Positions 1 to 5,756 of a stretch of DNA of 8,620 nucleotides are shown piece by piece. The notes beneath the pieces were generated by a model. The model was not told the origin of the DNA. It saw only the letters and a program-made list of their open reading frames with translations, and ran no database searches. The position numbers and the translations under genes were made by a program. The stretch is from NCBI GenBank assembly GCA_050999295.1, contig JBPCPI010000013.1, forward strand, positions 1 through 8,620. Direction: 5' to 3'. Positions within the stretch are counted from its first letter, which is position 1; every line of letters begins with the position of its first letter. The DNA is from JACCQS01 sp050999295. Lineage in GTDB: Bacteria > Actinomycetota > Actinomycetes > Mycobacteriales > Geodermatophilaceae.

Positions 1-1
1 G

Positions 2-1417
2 TCCAGGGCGATCGTGGACCTGCGGCCCTCGTACGGCCTGTTCATCAACGGGGAATTCGTCGACGGGCACGGATCGAGCTTCAAGTCGATCAGCCCGGCG
101 ACCGAGGAAGTGCTGGCCGAGGTCGCCGCCGGAGATGCGACCGACGTCGACTCCGCGGTTCGGGCTGCGCGCCAGGCCTACAATCGGACCTGGTCCCGGC
201 TGGCTCCGGCGGACCGGGGTAAGTACCTGTTCCGGATCGCCCGGCTAGTGCAGGAGCGCGCACGGGAACTCGCCGTGCTGGAGTCCCTCGACAACGGCAA
301 GCCGATTCGCGAGTCCCGGGACGTCGACGTCCCGTTGATGGCGGCACACTTCTTCTACTACGCCGGCTGGGCGGACAAGCTCTCCTATGCCGGGCTGGGA
401 CCGGACCCCAGGCCGCTGGGGGTTGCCGGCCAGATCATTCCGTGGAACTTCCCGCTGCTCATGCTCGCCTGGAAGATCGCCCCGGCACTCGCGGCCGGCA
501 ACACCGTCGTCCTCAAACCGGCCGAGACGACGCCGCTGACCGCGTTGCTGTTCGCCGAGATCTGTCAGCAGGCCGACCTGCCGCCGGGCGTGGTCAACAT
601 CATCACCGGCGCGGGGAACACGGGGCAGGCGCTGGTCGAACATCCCGATGTCGACAAGATCGCGTTCACCGGTTCGACCGAGGTCGGACGACAGATCGCG
701 AGAACTGCCGCCGGGACAGGTAAAAAGCTCACCCTCGAACTCGGCGGCAAGGCAGCCAACATCGTCTTCGACGACGCTCCCATCGACCAGGCCGTCGAGG
801 GCATCGTGAACGGGATCTTCTTCAACCAGGGACATGTGTGCTGTGCCGGCTCTCGACTGCTCGTGCAGGAGTCGGTTGCCGAGGAACTCAACACCTCGCT
901 GCAGCGTCGGCTCAAGACGCTGCGGGTGGGTGACCCGTTGGACAAGAACACCGACGTCGGCGCGATCAACTCCGCCGAGCAACTCGCCCGCATCCGGGAA
1001 CTGTCCGACGTCGGCGAGGAGGAGGGCGCGGTGCGCTGGTCGCCGCCGTGCGATCTTCCCGATCGCGGATTCTGGTTCCCGCCAACGATCTTCACCCACG
1101 TCTCTCCGGCTCATCGGATCGCCCGCGAGGAGATCTTCGGGCCGGTCCTGTCGGTGCTCACCTTCCGTACGCCCGACGAGGCCGTCGCCAAGGCCAACAA
1201 CACCCCCTACGGCCTGTCCGCTGGGGTCTGGAGCGACAAGGGTTCCCGGATCCTGTCGATCGCCTCGAAGCTGCGGGCCGGGGTGGTGTGGGCCAACACG
1301 TTCAACCGATTCGACCCGACCAGCCCGTTCGGTGGCTATAAGGAGTCCGGGTACGGCCGGGAGGGTGGTCGGCAGGGCCTGGCCGCCTACCTGGCCGGCA
1401 ACGACGGCGAGGCGTGA
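2..1417 (+). CDS. NAD(P)-dependent aldehyde dehydrogenase, 5' end cut by window
   Basis: Oxidises an aldehyde to the acid with NAD(P)+ in the cytoplasm. Numbering from the GTG at 14, the standard ALDH residues are present: oxyanion Asn145 in PWNFP, cofactor Lys168 in VLKPAE, general base Glu242 in ELGGK, catalytic Cys276 in GHVCCAGSR, and Glu373 in EEIFGP. The residue before the catalytic pair is His274 where the family pattern has Gln or Glu. The frame stays open to the left edge (S-R-A-I-V-D before the family-typical YGLFINGEF). Actinobacterial relatives I recall carry a similar SRxVVD stretch inside the protein, so I think the true start lies outside the window; GTG at 14, with AGGG at 5-8, is the alternative. 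It is followed 67 bp later by a shorter ALDH-like gene. The substrate is unknown. Acetaldehyde from deoxyribose breakdown is a guess based on the usual deoC neighbour and the nearby add. Confidence 0.93.
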   Translation, partial: SRAIVDLRPSYGLFINGEFVDGHGSSFKSISPATEEVLAEVAAGDATDVDSAVRAARQAYNRTWSRLAPADRGKYLFRIARLVQERARELAVLESLDNGKPIRESRDVDVPLMAAHFFYYAGWADKLSYAGLGPDPRPLGVAGQIIPWNFPLLMLAWKIAPALAAGNTVVLKPAETTPLTALLFAEICQQADLPPGVVNIITGAGNTGQALVEHPDVDKIAFTGSTEVGRQIARTAAGTGKKLTLELGGKAANIVFDDAPIDQAVEGIVNGIFFNQGHVCCAGSRLLVQESVAEELNTSLQRRLKTLRVGDPLDKNTDVGAINSAEQLARIRELSDVGEEEGAVRWSPPCDLPDRGFWFPPTIFTHVSPAHRIAREEIFGPVLSVLTFRTPDEAVAKANNTPYGLSAGVWSDKGSRILSIASKLRAGVVWANTFNRFDPTSPFGGYKESGYGREGGRQGLAAYLAGNDGEA

Positions 1418-1472
1418 TCGTGACCAGCGAGGTCGAGCGGAACGCGAATTGTCACATCGAGAATCCTCACGC

Positions 1473-1478
1473 GGGGAG
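1473..1478 (+). promoter_or_regulatory. Ribosome binding site fixing the start of the second ALDH-like gene
   Basis: GGGGAG lies 6 bases before the ATG at 1485. The same frame is open far upstream (to 834), but only through the preceding gene. This site, and the typical N-terminal KTYKLYIGG that follows, settle the start. Confidence 0.6.
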
Positions 1479-1484
1479 CGCGTC

Positions 1485-2390
1485 ATGCGTATAGACGTGC
1501 GCAAGACCTACAAGCTCTACATCGGTGGAAAGTTCCCCCGTTCGGAGTCCGGCCGCTCATATGTGGTCACCGATGCGAAGGGCCGATTCCTGGCCAACGC
1601 GAGCCGGGCATCACGCAAGGACGCACGCGATGCGGTCGTGGCGGCGAGGGCCGCGTTTCCCGGCTGGTCGGGGGCGACGGCGTACAACCGCGGTCAGGTC
1701 CTGTACCGGGTCGCGGAGGTGATGGAGGGCCGCGCGGAGCAGTTCGCCGGCGAGGTAGCAGCCGGGGAGGGTTTGCGGCTGTCCCAGGCGCGCTCGATAG
1801 TGGAAACCACGATCGACCGCTGGGTCTGGTACGCGGGATGGACCGACAAGCTCGCCCAGGTTGTCGGCGGCACGAATCCGGTCGCCGGTCCGTACTTTAA
1901 CTTCTCGATCCCTGAACCAACGGGAATCGTGGCCGTCCTTGCGCCGCAAGACTCGTCGCTGCTGGGCATGGTCAGCGTTCTCGCCCCGGCCTTGGCCGGG
2001 GGCAACGTCGTGGTGGCAGTCTCCTCGCAGCGTAGGCCCCTGCCGGCCATCACCTTGGCCGAGGCTTTCGCCACATCGGACGTACCCGCAGGTGTGGTGA
2101 ACCTGTTGACCGGCGGGGCCGCCGAGATCGGACCGTGGCTGGCAGACCATGCCGACGTCAACGGGATCGACCTGACCGGAACCGCCGGCGCGAACGAGGG
2201 TGACCACGCAGCCGACGTCGAGTTGGCGCGGGATCTGGAGTACCGAGCGGCAGGCACGCTGAAGCGGGTCAGGCGGCCTCCGGATTTCGCTGCCAAGCCG
2301 AGTAGTCCAGACTGGGCCGCCGAGCCGGGTCTTTCCCGGATGACCGCGTTCTTGGAGACCAAGACCGTCTGGCACCCGATCGGAGTCTGA
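1485..2390 (+). CDS. Truncated aldehyde dehydrogenase-family protein, probably catalytically inactive
   Basis: 301 residues, against about 470-500 for a full ALDH. It aligns over its first ~230 residues with the preceding enzyme: WYAGWTDKL matches WYAGWADKL-type sequence, APALAGGNVVV matches APALAAGNTVV, and DVPAGVVN matches DLPPGVVN. The active-site residues are gone. The PWNFPLL segment reads PQDSSLL, with Asp156 in place of the oxyanion Asn. The cofactor Lys of VLKPAE is replaced by Val179. The chain ends before the ELGGK and cysteine segments. Its own C-terminal tail finishes in FLETKTVWHPIGV, which I recall as conserved in actinobacterial homologues of the same length, so this is a stable short family and not a recent pseudogene. 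An active ALDH followed by an inactive short one resembles the two-domain layout of ALDH16 proteins; the likely role is a structural or regulatory partner of the upstream enzyme. That role is inference. Confidence 0.88.
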   Translation: MRIDVRKTYKLYIGGKFPRSESGRSYVVTDAKGRFLANASRASRKDARDAVVAARAAFPGWSGATAYNRGQVLYRVAEVMEGRAEQFAGEVAAGEGLRLSQARSIVETTIDRWVWYAGWTDKLAQVVGGTNPVAGPYFNFSIPEPTGIVAVLAPQDSSLLGMVSVLAPALAGGNVVVAVSSQRRPLPAITLAEAFATSDVPAGVVNLLTGGAAEIGPWLADHADVNGIDLTGTAGANEGDHAADVELARDLEYRAAGTLKRVRRPPDFAAKPSSPDWAAEPGLSRMTAFLETKTVWHPIGV

Positions 2391-2400
2391 CCTCACTGCC

Positions 2401-3753
2401 ATGGCAGCACCTTCCATCGTCCCGATCGCCCTCACTCTCGACGACCGGACCGGCTACACCCTGTGGGCCCCGCCGTGGGAAGAGGACGGGGAGCAGTGGC
2501 AGGCCTTTCTCGGCGCCGAGGGCCGGCTGCACCTGTTCGAGTCCGAGCGTGAGTTGGCCGCCTACAGCCGGACGGCTACCGAGCACGATCTCGACGATCA
2601 CCCCGTCTGGCCGGTCGTCGCCGCACTGCCGGCTCGCGACCTGATGCCGGACGATGATCACCGCTACGACCTGGACGGGTTGTACGAGTTGGTCGCGGAG
2701 AACCCGGACCGGTGGTCGGTGGGCGAGGTCGCCGACACGATCGACATCGTGAGCCGGATCGCGGAGTGCTGTTCGGCGACGCGCATCGTGCGCGACCTGG
2801 AGCAGGTGCCCGAGATCGGGCTGCTGTCCATGGGCGCCGACGCGTTCGTCGGCCGTGAGGGCGAGAACTCCTGGACCGCGGTCGGCAAAGCCGTCGACGA
2901 GCACTGGGAGACCGTGCTCACCCGCCTCGGTAAGCGGATCCGCTGGCCGAAGGTGGACGTGACGATCCTGGATGCGCAGGAGAGAGAACTCTCGCACAAG
3001 GACGCCGATCGGAGCGAGACGGTCGCCGCGCAACGGGCCAAGCGCAACGCCGCGGCTGGCGCTCTCGGCCGGGAGATCGAAGACGCCGACCGCAACGCTC
3101 TGGAGTCCGGCGACCACGACGTACTGATCGAGGAGCCACTCACCGGGACCGCCGTCATCCAATTGCCCAGCACTGCATGGCAGGCCGATGCCGACGAGGT
3201 CGACGAAGCCACCGAGTTCTGGGAGTCGGTCGGCATCCTGCCGGTCGAGCTCACACTGCCCGAGGGCAGCGGGCTGACGCTGCGGTGCTACGTCGAGGAC
3301 ACCCCACGGTTCCTGGGCAGTAAGGGCCGGGTGCACCTGTTCCGTTCCGCAGACGGCCTCGGGACCTTCATCCGTGGCAAGACCCCGCATGACCTGCGCG
3401 AGATCGCCACCTGGGCCGACGTGGTTGACAGCGATGTCGTCGCCCTGCCGGCTGAAGAGGATCGGTACGACCTCGCCGAGATCTCCGAACTGTTCGGCCG
3501 CGGGGGCGACACCGACGTCTTCGACTACTCCCGGCTTGCGCACGCCTTCGACGGTGCGCTCGACATCGCGGAGTACGCCGACCTGGACAGCGTCGATGGG
3601 CTCATCCGGCCGACGACTCCGCTCGGCCGAGCCCTGGTCGAGAGCCAGCGCGGAGTCGGCACGTCATTGGCGCCCGCGGACACCGCGTCGATGGCCTCGG
3701 CGTGGGATGAGCTCGTGGAGCAGGTGAGCGGAGCCGTTCGCTGGCACGACTAG
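2401..3753 (+). CDS. Conserved actinobacterial protein of unknown function, internally duplicated
   Basis: 450 residues, soluble, strongly acidic, with no signal peptide or membrane segment and no enzyme motif I recognise. It contains two divergent copies of one unit. Copy 1 covers about residues 7-184 and copy 2 about 279-448. Matching landmarks are LTL..YTLW / LTL..LTLR, FLGAEGRLHLF (37-46) / FLGSKGRVHLF (304-313), TEHDL (60-64) / TPHDL (328-332), DDHRYDL (85-91) / EEDRYDL (352-358), and a closing helix ending in RIRW (179-182) / AVRW (445-448). A highly charged linker (about 190-240) may be helical or coiled. The ATG at 2401 is 10 bp after the previous stop, so the gene is probably cotranscribed with the ALDH pair. 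No Shine-Dalgarno stands at normal distance: GGAG at 2382-2385 is 15 bases away, which suggests translational coupling. I recall similar proteins in mycobacteria, sometimes loosely labelled primosomal; I would not transfer that function. Confidence 0.85.
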   Translation: MAAPSIVPIALTLDDRTGYTLWAPPWEEDGEQWQAFLGAEGRLHLFESERELAAYSRTATEHDLDDHPVWPVVAALPARDLMPDDDHRYDLDGLYELVAENPDRWSVGEVADTIDIVSRIAECCSATRIVRDLEQVPEIGLLSMGADAFVGREGENSWTAVGKAVDEHWETVLTRLGKRIRWPKVDVTILDAQERELSHKDADRSETVAAQRAKRNAAAGALGREIEDADRNALESGDHDVLIEEPLTGTAVIQLPSTAWQADADEVDEATEFWESVGILPVELTLPEGSGLTLRCYVEDTPRFLGSKGRVHLFRSADGLGTFIRGKTPHDLREIATWADVVDSDVVALPAEEDRYDLAEISELFGRGGDTDVFDYSRLAHAFDGALDIAEYADLDSVDGLIRPTTPLGRALVESQRGVGTSLAPADTASMASAWDELVEQVSGAVRWHD

Positions 3754-3767
3754 GACGCCGTCTCGCG

Positions 3768-3790
3768 ACGATAGTGTATCGTTTGTGTAT
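3768..3790 (+). promoter_or_regulatory. Candidate vapB promoter and operator (palindrome plus leaderless -10)
   Basis: A perfect inverted repeat, ACGATA-GTG-TATCGT, spans 3768-3782. Its right arm, TATCGT (3777-3782), fits the actinobacterial -10 pattern TANNNT and ends 6 bases before the vapB ATG at 3789. Transcription could therefore begin at the start codon and give a leaderless mRNA. This agrees with the absence of any Shine-Dalgarno before vapB. GTGTAT also occurs twice in direct orientation 11 bp apart (3774, 3785). VapB ribbon-helix-helix proteins normally repress their own promoter by binding such repeats. No clear -35 box is visible. Confidence 0.5.
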
Positions 3791-4052
3791 GGGACGCACA
3801 AACATTGACCTGGACGACGTTCTGATAGCCGAGGTGATGCGGCGATTCGGCACCCGGACAAAGCGCGAAACCGTGGACCTCGCCCTGCGGCGACTGCTTG
3901 CTGCACCGGTGACCAAGCAGTTCTTGCTTAACATCCGGGGCAGTGGTTTCGCTGCAGAGCTAGACGAACTACGTGGCCCGACAGGTTCTGAGCCGGTCGA
4001 GAGGCTGGGAGCATCGCAGCGAGGGACGAGCGAGGAGCGGACCAGCCGGTGA
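3789..4052 (+). CDS. vapB: VapB-family antitoxin (ribbon-helix-helix)
   Basis: 87 residues from the ATG at 3789; an in-frame GTG at 3774 lies inside the palindrome and is less likely. The N-terminus MGRTNIDLDDVLIAEVM followed by GTRTKRETVDLALRRLL is the typical VapB (PF09957-type) ribbon-helix-helix DNA-binding domain, residues 1 to about 38. The segment FAAELDELRG (about 54-63) matches the usual end of such antitoxins (WEGDLDELR type), which wraps into the PIN toxin active site. About 24 more residues follow, rich in Ser, Glu and Arg and encoded by AGCGAG-type repeat DNA; I regard this tail as an unusual extension. The antitoxin should neutralise the PIN-domain toxin encoded 43 bp downstream and autorepress the pair. 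Base composition looks somewhat less GC-biased than the neighbours, which would fit horizontal arrival. Confidence 0.85.
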   Translation: MGRTNIDLDDVLIAEVMRRFGTRTKRETVDLALRRLLAAPVTKQFLLNIRGSGFAAELDELRGPTGSEPVERLGASQRGTSEERTSR

Positions 4053-4067
4053 GGGCAGCGAGCGAGG
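4016..4067 (+). repeat. AGCGAG-type low-complexity direct repeats across the vapB-vapC junction
   Basis: GCAGCGAG occurs at 4016-4023 and 4055-4062, and CGAGCGAGG at 4027-4035 and 4059-4067, with further GAGCG-like units between. The first copies are translated as the last residues of vapB and the second copies lie in the spacer before vapC. Similar AGCGAG-rich strings are familiar from intergenic spacers of actinobacteria (recalled, not checked). Here they appear to have expanded or inserted inside the operon. Confidence 0.5.
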
Positions 4068-4080
4068 CCCTGGAGACCGG
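4046..4080 (+). promoter_or_regulatory. Hairpin between vapB and vapC
   Basis: Outer arms CCGGT (4046-4050) and ACCGG (4076-4080) enclose inner arms AGGGC (4052-4056) and GCCCT (4067-4071), with a 10-base loop. The vapB stop TGA (4050-4052) lies in the 5' side. The 3' outer arm covers the first bases of GGTGA (4079-4083), the best Shine-Dalgarno-like match before the vapC ATG at 4096. The fold could therefore limit vapC translation unless a ribosome finishing vapB opens it. The sequence pairing is directly visible; the function is inference. Confidence 0.45.
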
Positions 4081-4095
4081 TGAAGCGGATTTAAG

Positions 4096-4497
4096 ATGAT
4101 CCTCGTCGATTCGTCGGTCTGGATCGCTTGGCTGCGGGAAAGTCCCAGCCCTACCGCTGTTGGGATGCTGGACCTGATCGAAGCCGACGAGGATCTGGCG
4201 ATCACCGAGCCCATCGCGATGGAGCTGCTTGCCGGCGCCGATACCGACCTCCGAGCTGAGGTTGTCGACCGGTTGGTTAACGGGCTGGCACTCTTGTCGG
4301 TCGAACCGCAGTTGGATTTTCACCAGGCCGCGATGATCTTCCGCGCTGTACGCAGAACGGGCCGCACGCCCCGCAGCATGATCGACTGCCTGATCGCAGC
4401 CATCGCCGCGCGGCATGATGTCGAACTAGCCCACAACGACGCCGATTTCGATGCCATAGCGGCATGTTGGCCACTGCGGACCAGACCCCTGGGCTGA
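4096..4497 (+). CDS. vapC: VapC-family PIN-domain ribonuclease toxin
   Basis: 133 residues, normal for VapC. PIN-domain acidic residues are in place: Asp5 in MILVDSSVW, Glu43 in AMELLAG, Asp97 in RSMIDCLIAAIA, and Asp115 in HNDADFD, with Asp117 and Asp119 close by. These coordinate Mg2+ or Mn2+ for site-specific RNA cleavage (tRNA or rRNA in studied VapCs). The target here cannot be told from sequence. The gene follows vapB in the same direction after 43 bp, whereas such pairs more often overlap or nearly touch. The only Shine-Dalgarno-like bases are GGTGA (4079-4083, 12 bases away) and GAAG (4082-4085, 10 bases away), so translation is probably weak, as befits a toxin. All catalytic residues are intact, so the toxin is likely functional. 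Confidence 0.92.
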   Translation: MILVDSSVWIAWLRESPSPTAVGMLDLIEADEDLAITEPIAMELLAGADTDLRAEVVDRLVNGLALLSVEPQLDFHQAAMIFRAVRRTGRTPRSMIDCLIAAIAARHDVELAHNDADFDAIAACWPLRTRPLG

Positions 4498-4511
4498 CCG
4501 AGTCAGCTCAG
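4489..4511. terminator. Hairpin at convergent ends of vapC and add
   Basis: Ten-base arms CTGGGCTGAC (4489-4498) and GTCAGCTCAG (4502-4511) pair with one G-U and a 3-base loop (CGA). The hairpin contains the vapC stop and lies 18 bp beyond the stop of the convergent add gene. There is no real U-tract (only TT at 4512-4513), as is common for actinobacterial terminators. It is placed to stop transcription from both sides. Confidence 0.6.
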
Positions 4512-4529
4512 TTCGACACGGCTGGGCCC

Positions 4530-5633
4530 TCAGATCATGGCGGCATAGGCGGGCTTGATGACCTCATTGATCAGGTGCAACCGCTCGTCGAAGGGGATAA
4601 AGGCGGACTTCATCGCGTTCACCGTCAGCCACTGCAGATCAGCCCAGCCGTACCCGAAGGCCCCTACCAGCGCAAGCATCTCCGAGGTCAAGCTGGCGTC
4701 ACTCATCAGCCGGTTGTCGGTGTTGACGGTGACCCGGAACCCCAGGCGCCGCAATAACCCGATCGGGTGCTCGGCGATGCTCGAGACCGCACCGGTCTGC
4801 ACGTTGGAGGACGGACACATCTCCAGTGGGACCCGGGTGTCACGCACATAGGCAGCCAACCGGCCCAGGGTCGCAGTGCCCGTGCCGTCAACTGTGATGT
4901 CGTCGACGATCCGTACGCCGTGACCGAGGCGGTCGGCGCCGCACCACTGCAGGGCCTCCCAGATCGAGGGGAGCCCGAACGCCTCGCCCGCGTGGATAGT
5001 GAAGTGCCCGCTCTCCCGGCGCATGTATTCGAAGGCATCCAGGTGTCGGGTCGGTGGAAACCCGGCCTCGGCCCCAGCTATGTCGAACCCCACGACTCCT
5101 CGGTCGCGATACTCGATGGCCAGTTCCGCGATCTCCCGGGACCGGGCGGCATGACGCATGGCGGTCAGTAACACCCCGATTCGGATCTGATGCCCGCCCT
5201 GCTCGGCTCCGGCTGCATCCGCCGTACCAGCGGCGAAACCGGTCAGGACGGCGTCGATGACCTCGGTCAGCTCGAGCCCCTGCTCGACATGGAGTTCCGG
5301 GGCGAATCGGACCTCGGCGTAGACCACGCCGTCGCGAGCCAGATCCAAGGCACACTCGGCCGATACTCGCGAGAGCGCTTCGCGGGTCTGCATCACCCCG
5401 ACCGTGTGTACGAAGGTTTCCAAGTAGCGCTCCAACGAACCGGAGTCCGCGGCCGTACGGAACCACGCCGCTAGTTCGGTGGGGTCAGTTGCCGGCAGGT
5501 CCGCGTATCCGACATCGCCGGCCAGTTCGGCGACCGTCTGCGGTCGCACCCCTCCGTCCAGATGATCGTGGAGCAATACCTTCGGGGCCCGGCGGATCGA
5601 CTCCTCGTCGAGAGCGTGCTGCATGCGAGTCAC
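4530..5633 (-). CDS. add: Adenosine deaminase
   Basis: Hydrolyses adenosine and deoxyadenosine to inosine and deoxyinosine plus ammonia, in purine salvage and nucleoside catabolism in the cytoplasm. Numbered from the internal ATG at 5624 (364 residues), the zinc and catalytic residues are all present: His19 and His21 in LLHDHLDGG, His211 and Glu214 in IHAGEA, His235 in LGHGVRI, and Asp303 in VNTDN. The substrate-site PSSNVQTG lies at 271-278. The whole chain is close to the mycobacterial Add type as I recall it. I place the start at GTG 5633 because GGGGG (5645-5641) stands 7 bases before it; from the ATG at 5624, in the same frame, that site would be 16 bases away. The frame runs on upstream to 5990, but that part overlaps the hydrolase gene and is not homologous. 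The gene diverges from the hydrolase across a spacer of 123 bp, which holds a GCCGGCCGGC palindrome (5648-5657) and a CACGTG (5715-5720) but no convincing promoter boxes. Confidence 0.95.
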   Translation of the reverse strand: MTRMQHALDEESIRRAPKVLLHDHLDGGVRPQTVAELAGDVGYADLPATDPTELAAWFRTAADSGSLERYLETFVHTVGVMQTREALSRVSAECALDLARDGVVYAEVRFAPELHVEQGLELTEVIDAVLTGFAAGTADAAGAEQGGHQIRIGVLLTAMRHAARSREIAELAIEYRDRGVVGFDIAGAEAGFPPTRHLDAFEYMRRESGHFTIHAGEAFGLPSIWEALQWCGADRLGHGVRIVDDITVDGTGTATLGRLAAYVRDTRVPLEMCPSSNVQTGAVSSIAEHPIGLLRRLGFRVTVNTDNRLMSDASLTSEMLALVGAFGYGWADLQWLTVNAMKSAFIPFDERLHLINEVIKPAYAAMI

Positions 5634-5756
5634 GCTATCGCCCCCGCGCCGGCCGGCCCGGGTACGACGAAGCGACAGTTCGGTGGAGGCTTGCCGCTCG
5701 CCGACAGGCCCGGTCACGTGTTGCCGGGCACGGGTCGCTGCGCGGATGATGTGCCG

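Noticed and set aside
834..1484. Upstream extension of the second ALDH-like gene inside the first
   Set aside because: The translation is Arg/Ser/Pro-rich shadow sequence; homology and a ribosome binding site start at 1485.
1420..1494. 24-codon GTG micro-ORF in the spacer between the two ALDH genes, overlapping the second start
   Set aside because: No ribosome binding site of its own and no recognisable peptide; probably chance.
245..1504. Long open frame (over 400 codons) on the minus strand opposite the first aldehyde dehydrogenase
   Set aside because: A GC-bias shadow: its codons mirror those of the real gene and its translation resembles no family.
2269..3543. Long minus-strand open frame opposite the unknown 450-residue protein
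   Set aside because: The plus-strand frame has a recognisable duplicated protein; the antisense frame is a shadow without motifs.
5562..5756. N-terminal extension of the alpha/beta-hydrolase
   Set aside because: It overlaps add on the other strand and the extra sequence is not fold-like; the hydrolase core begins just after 5757.
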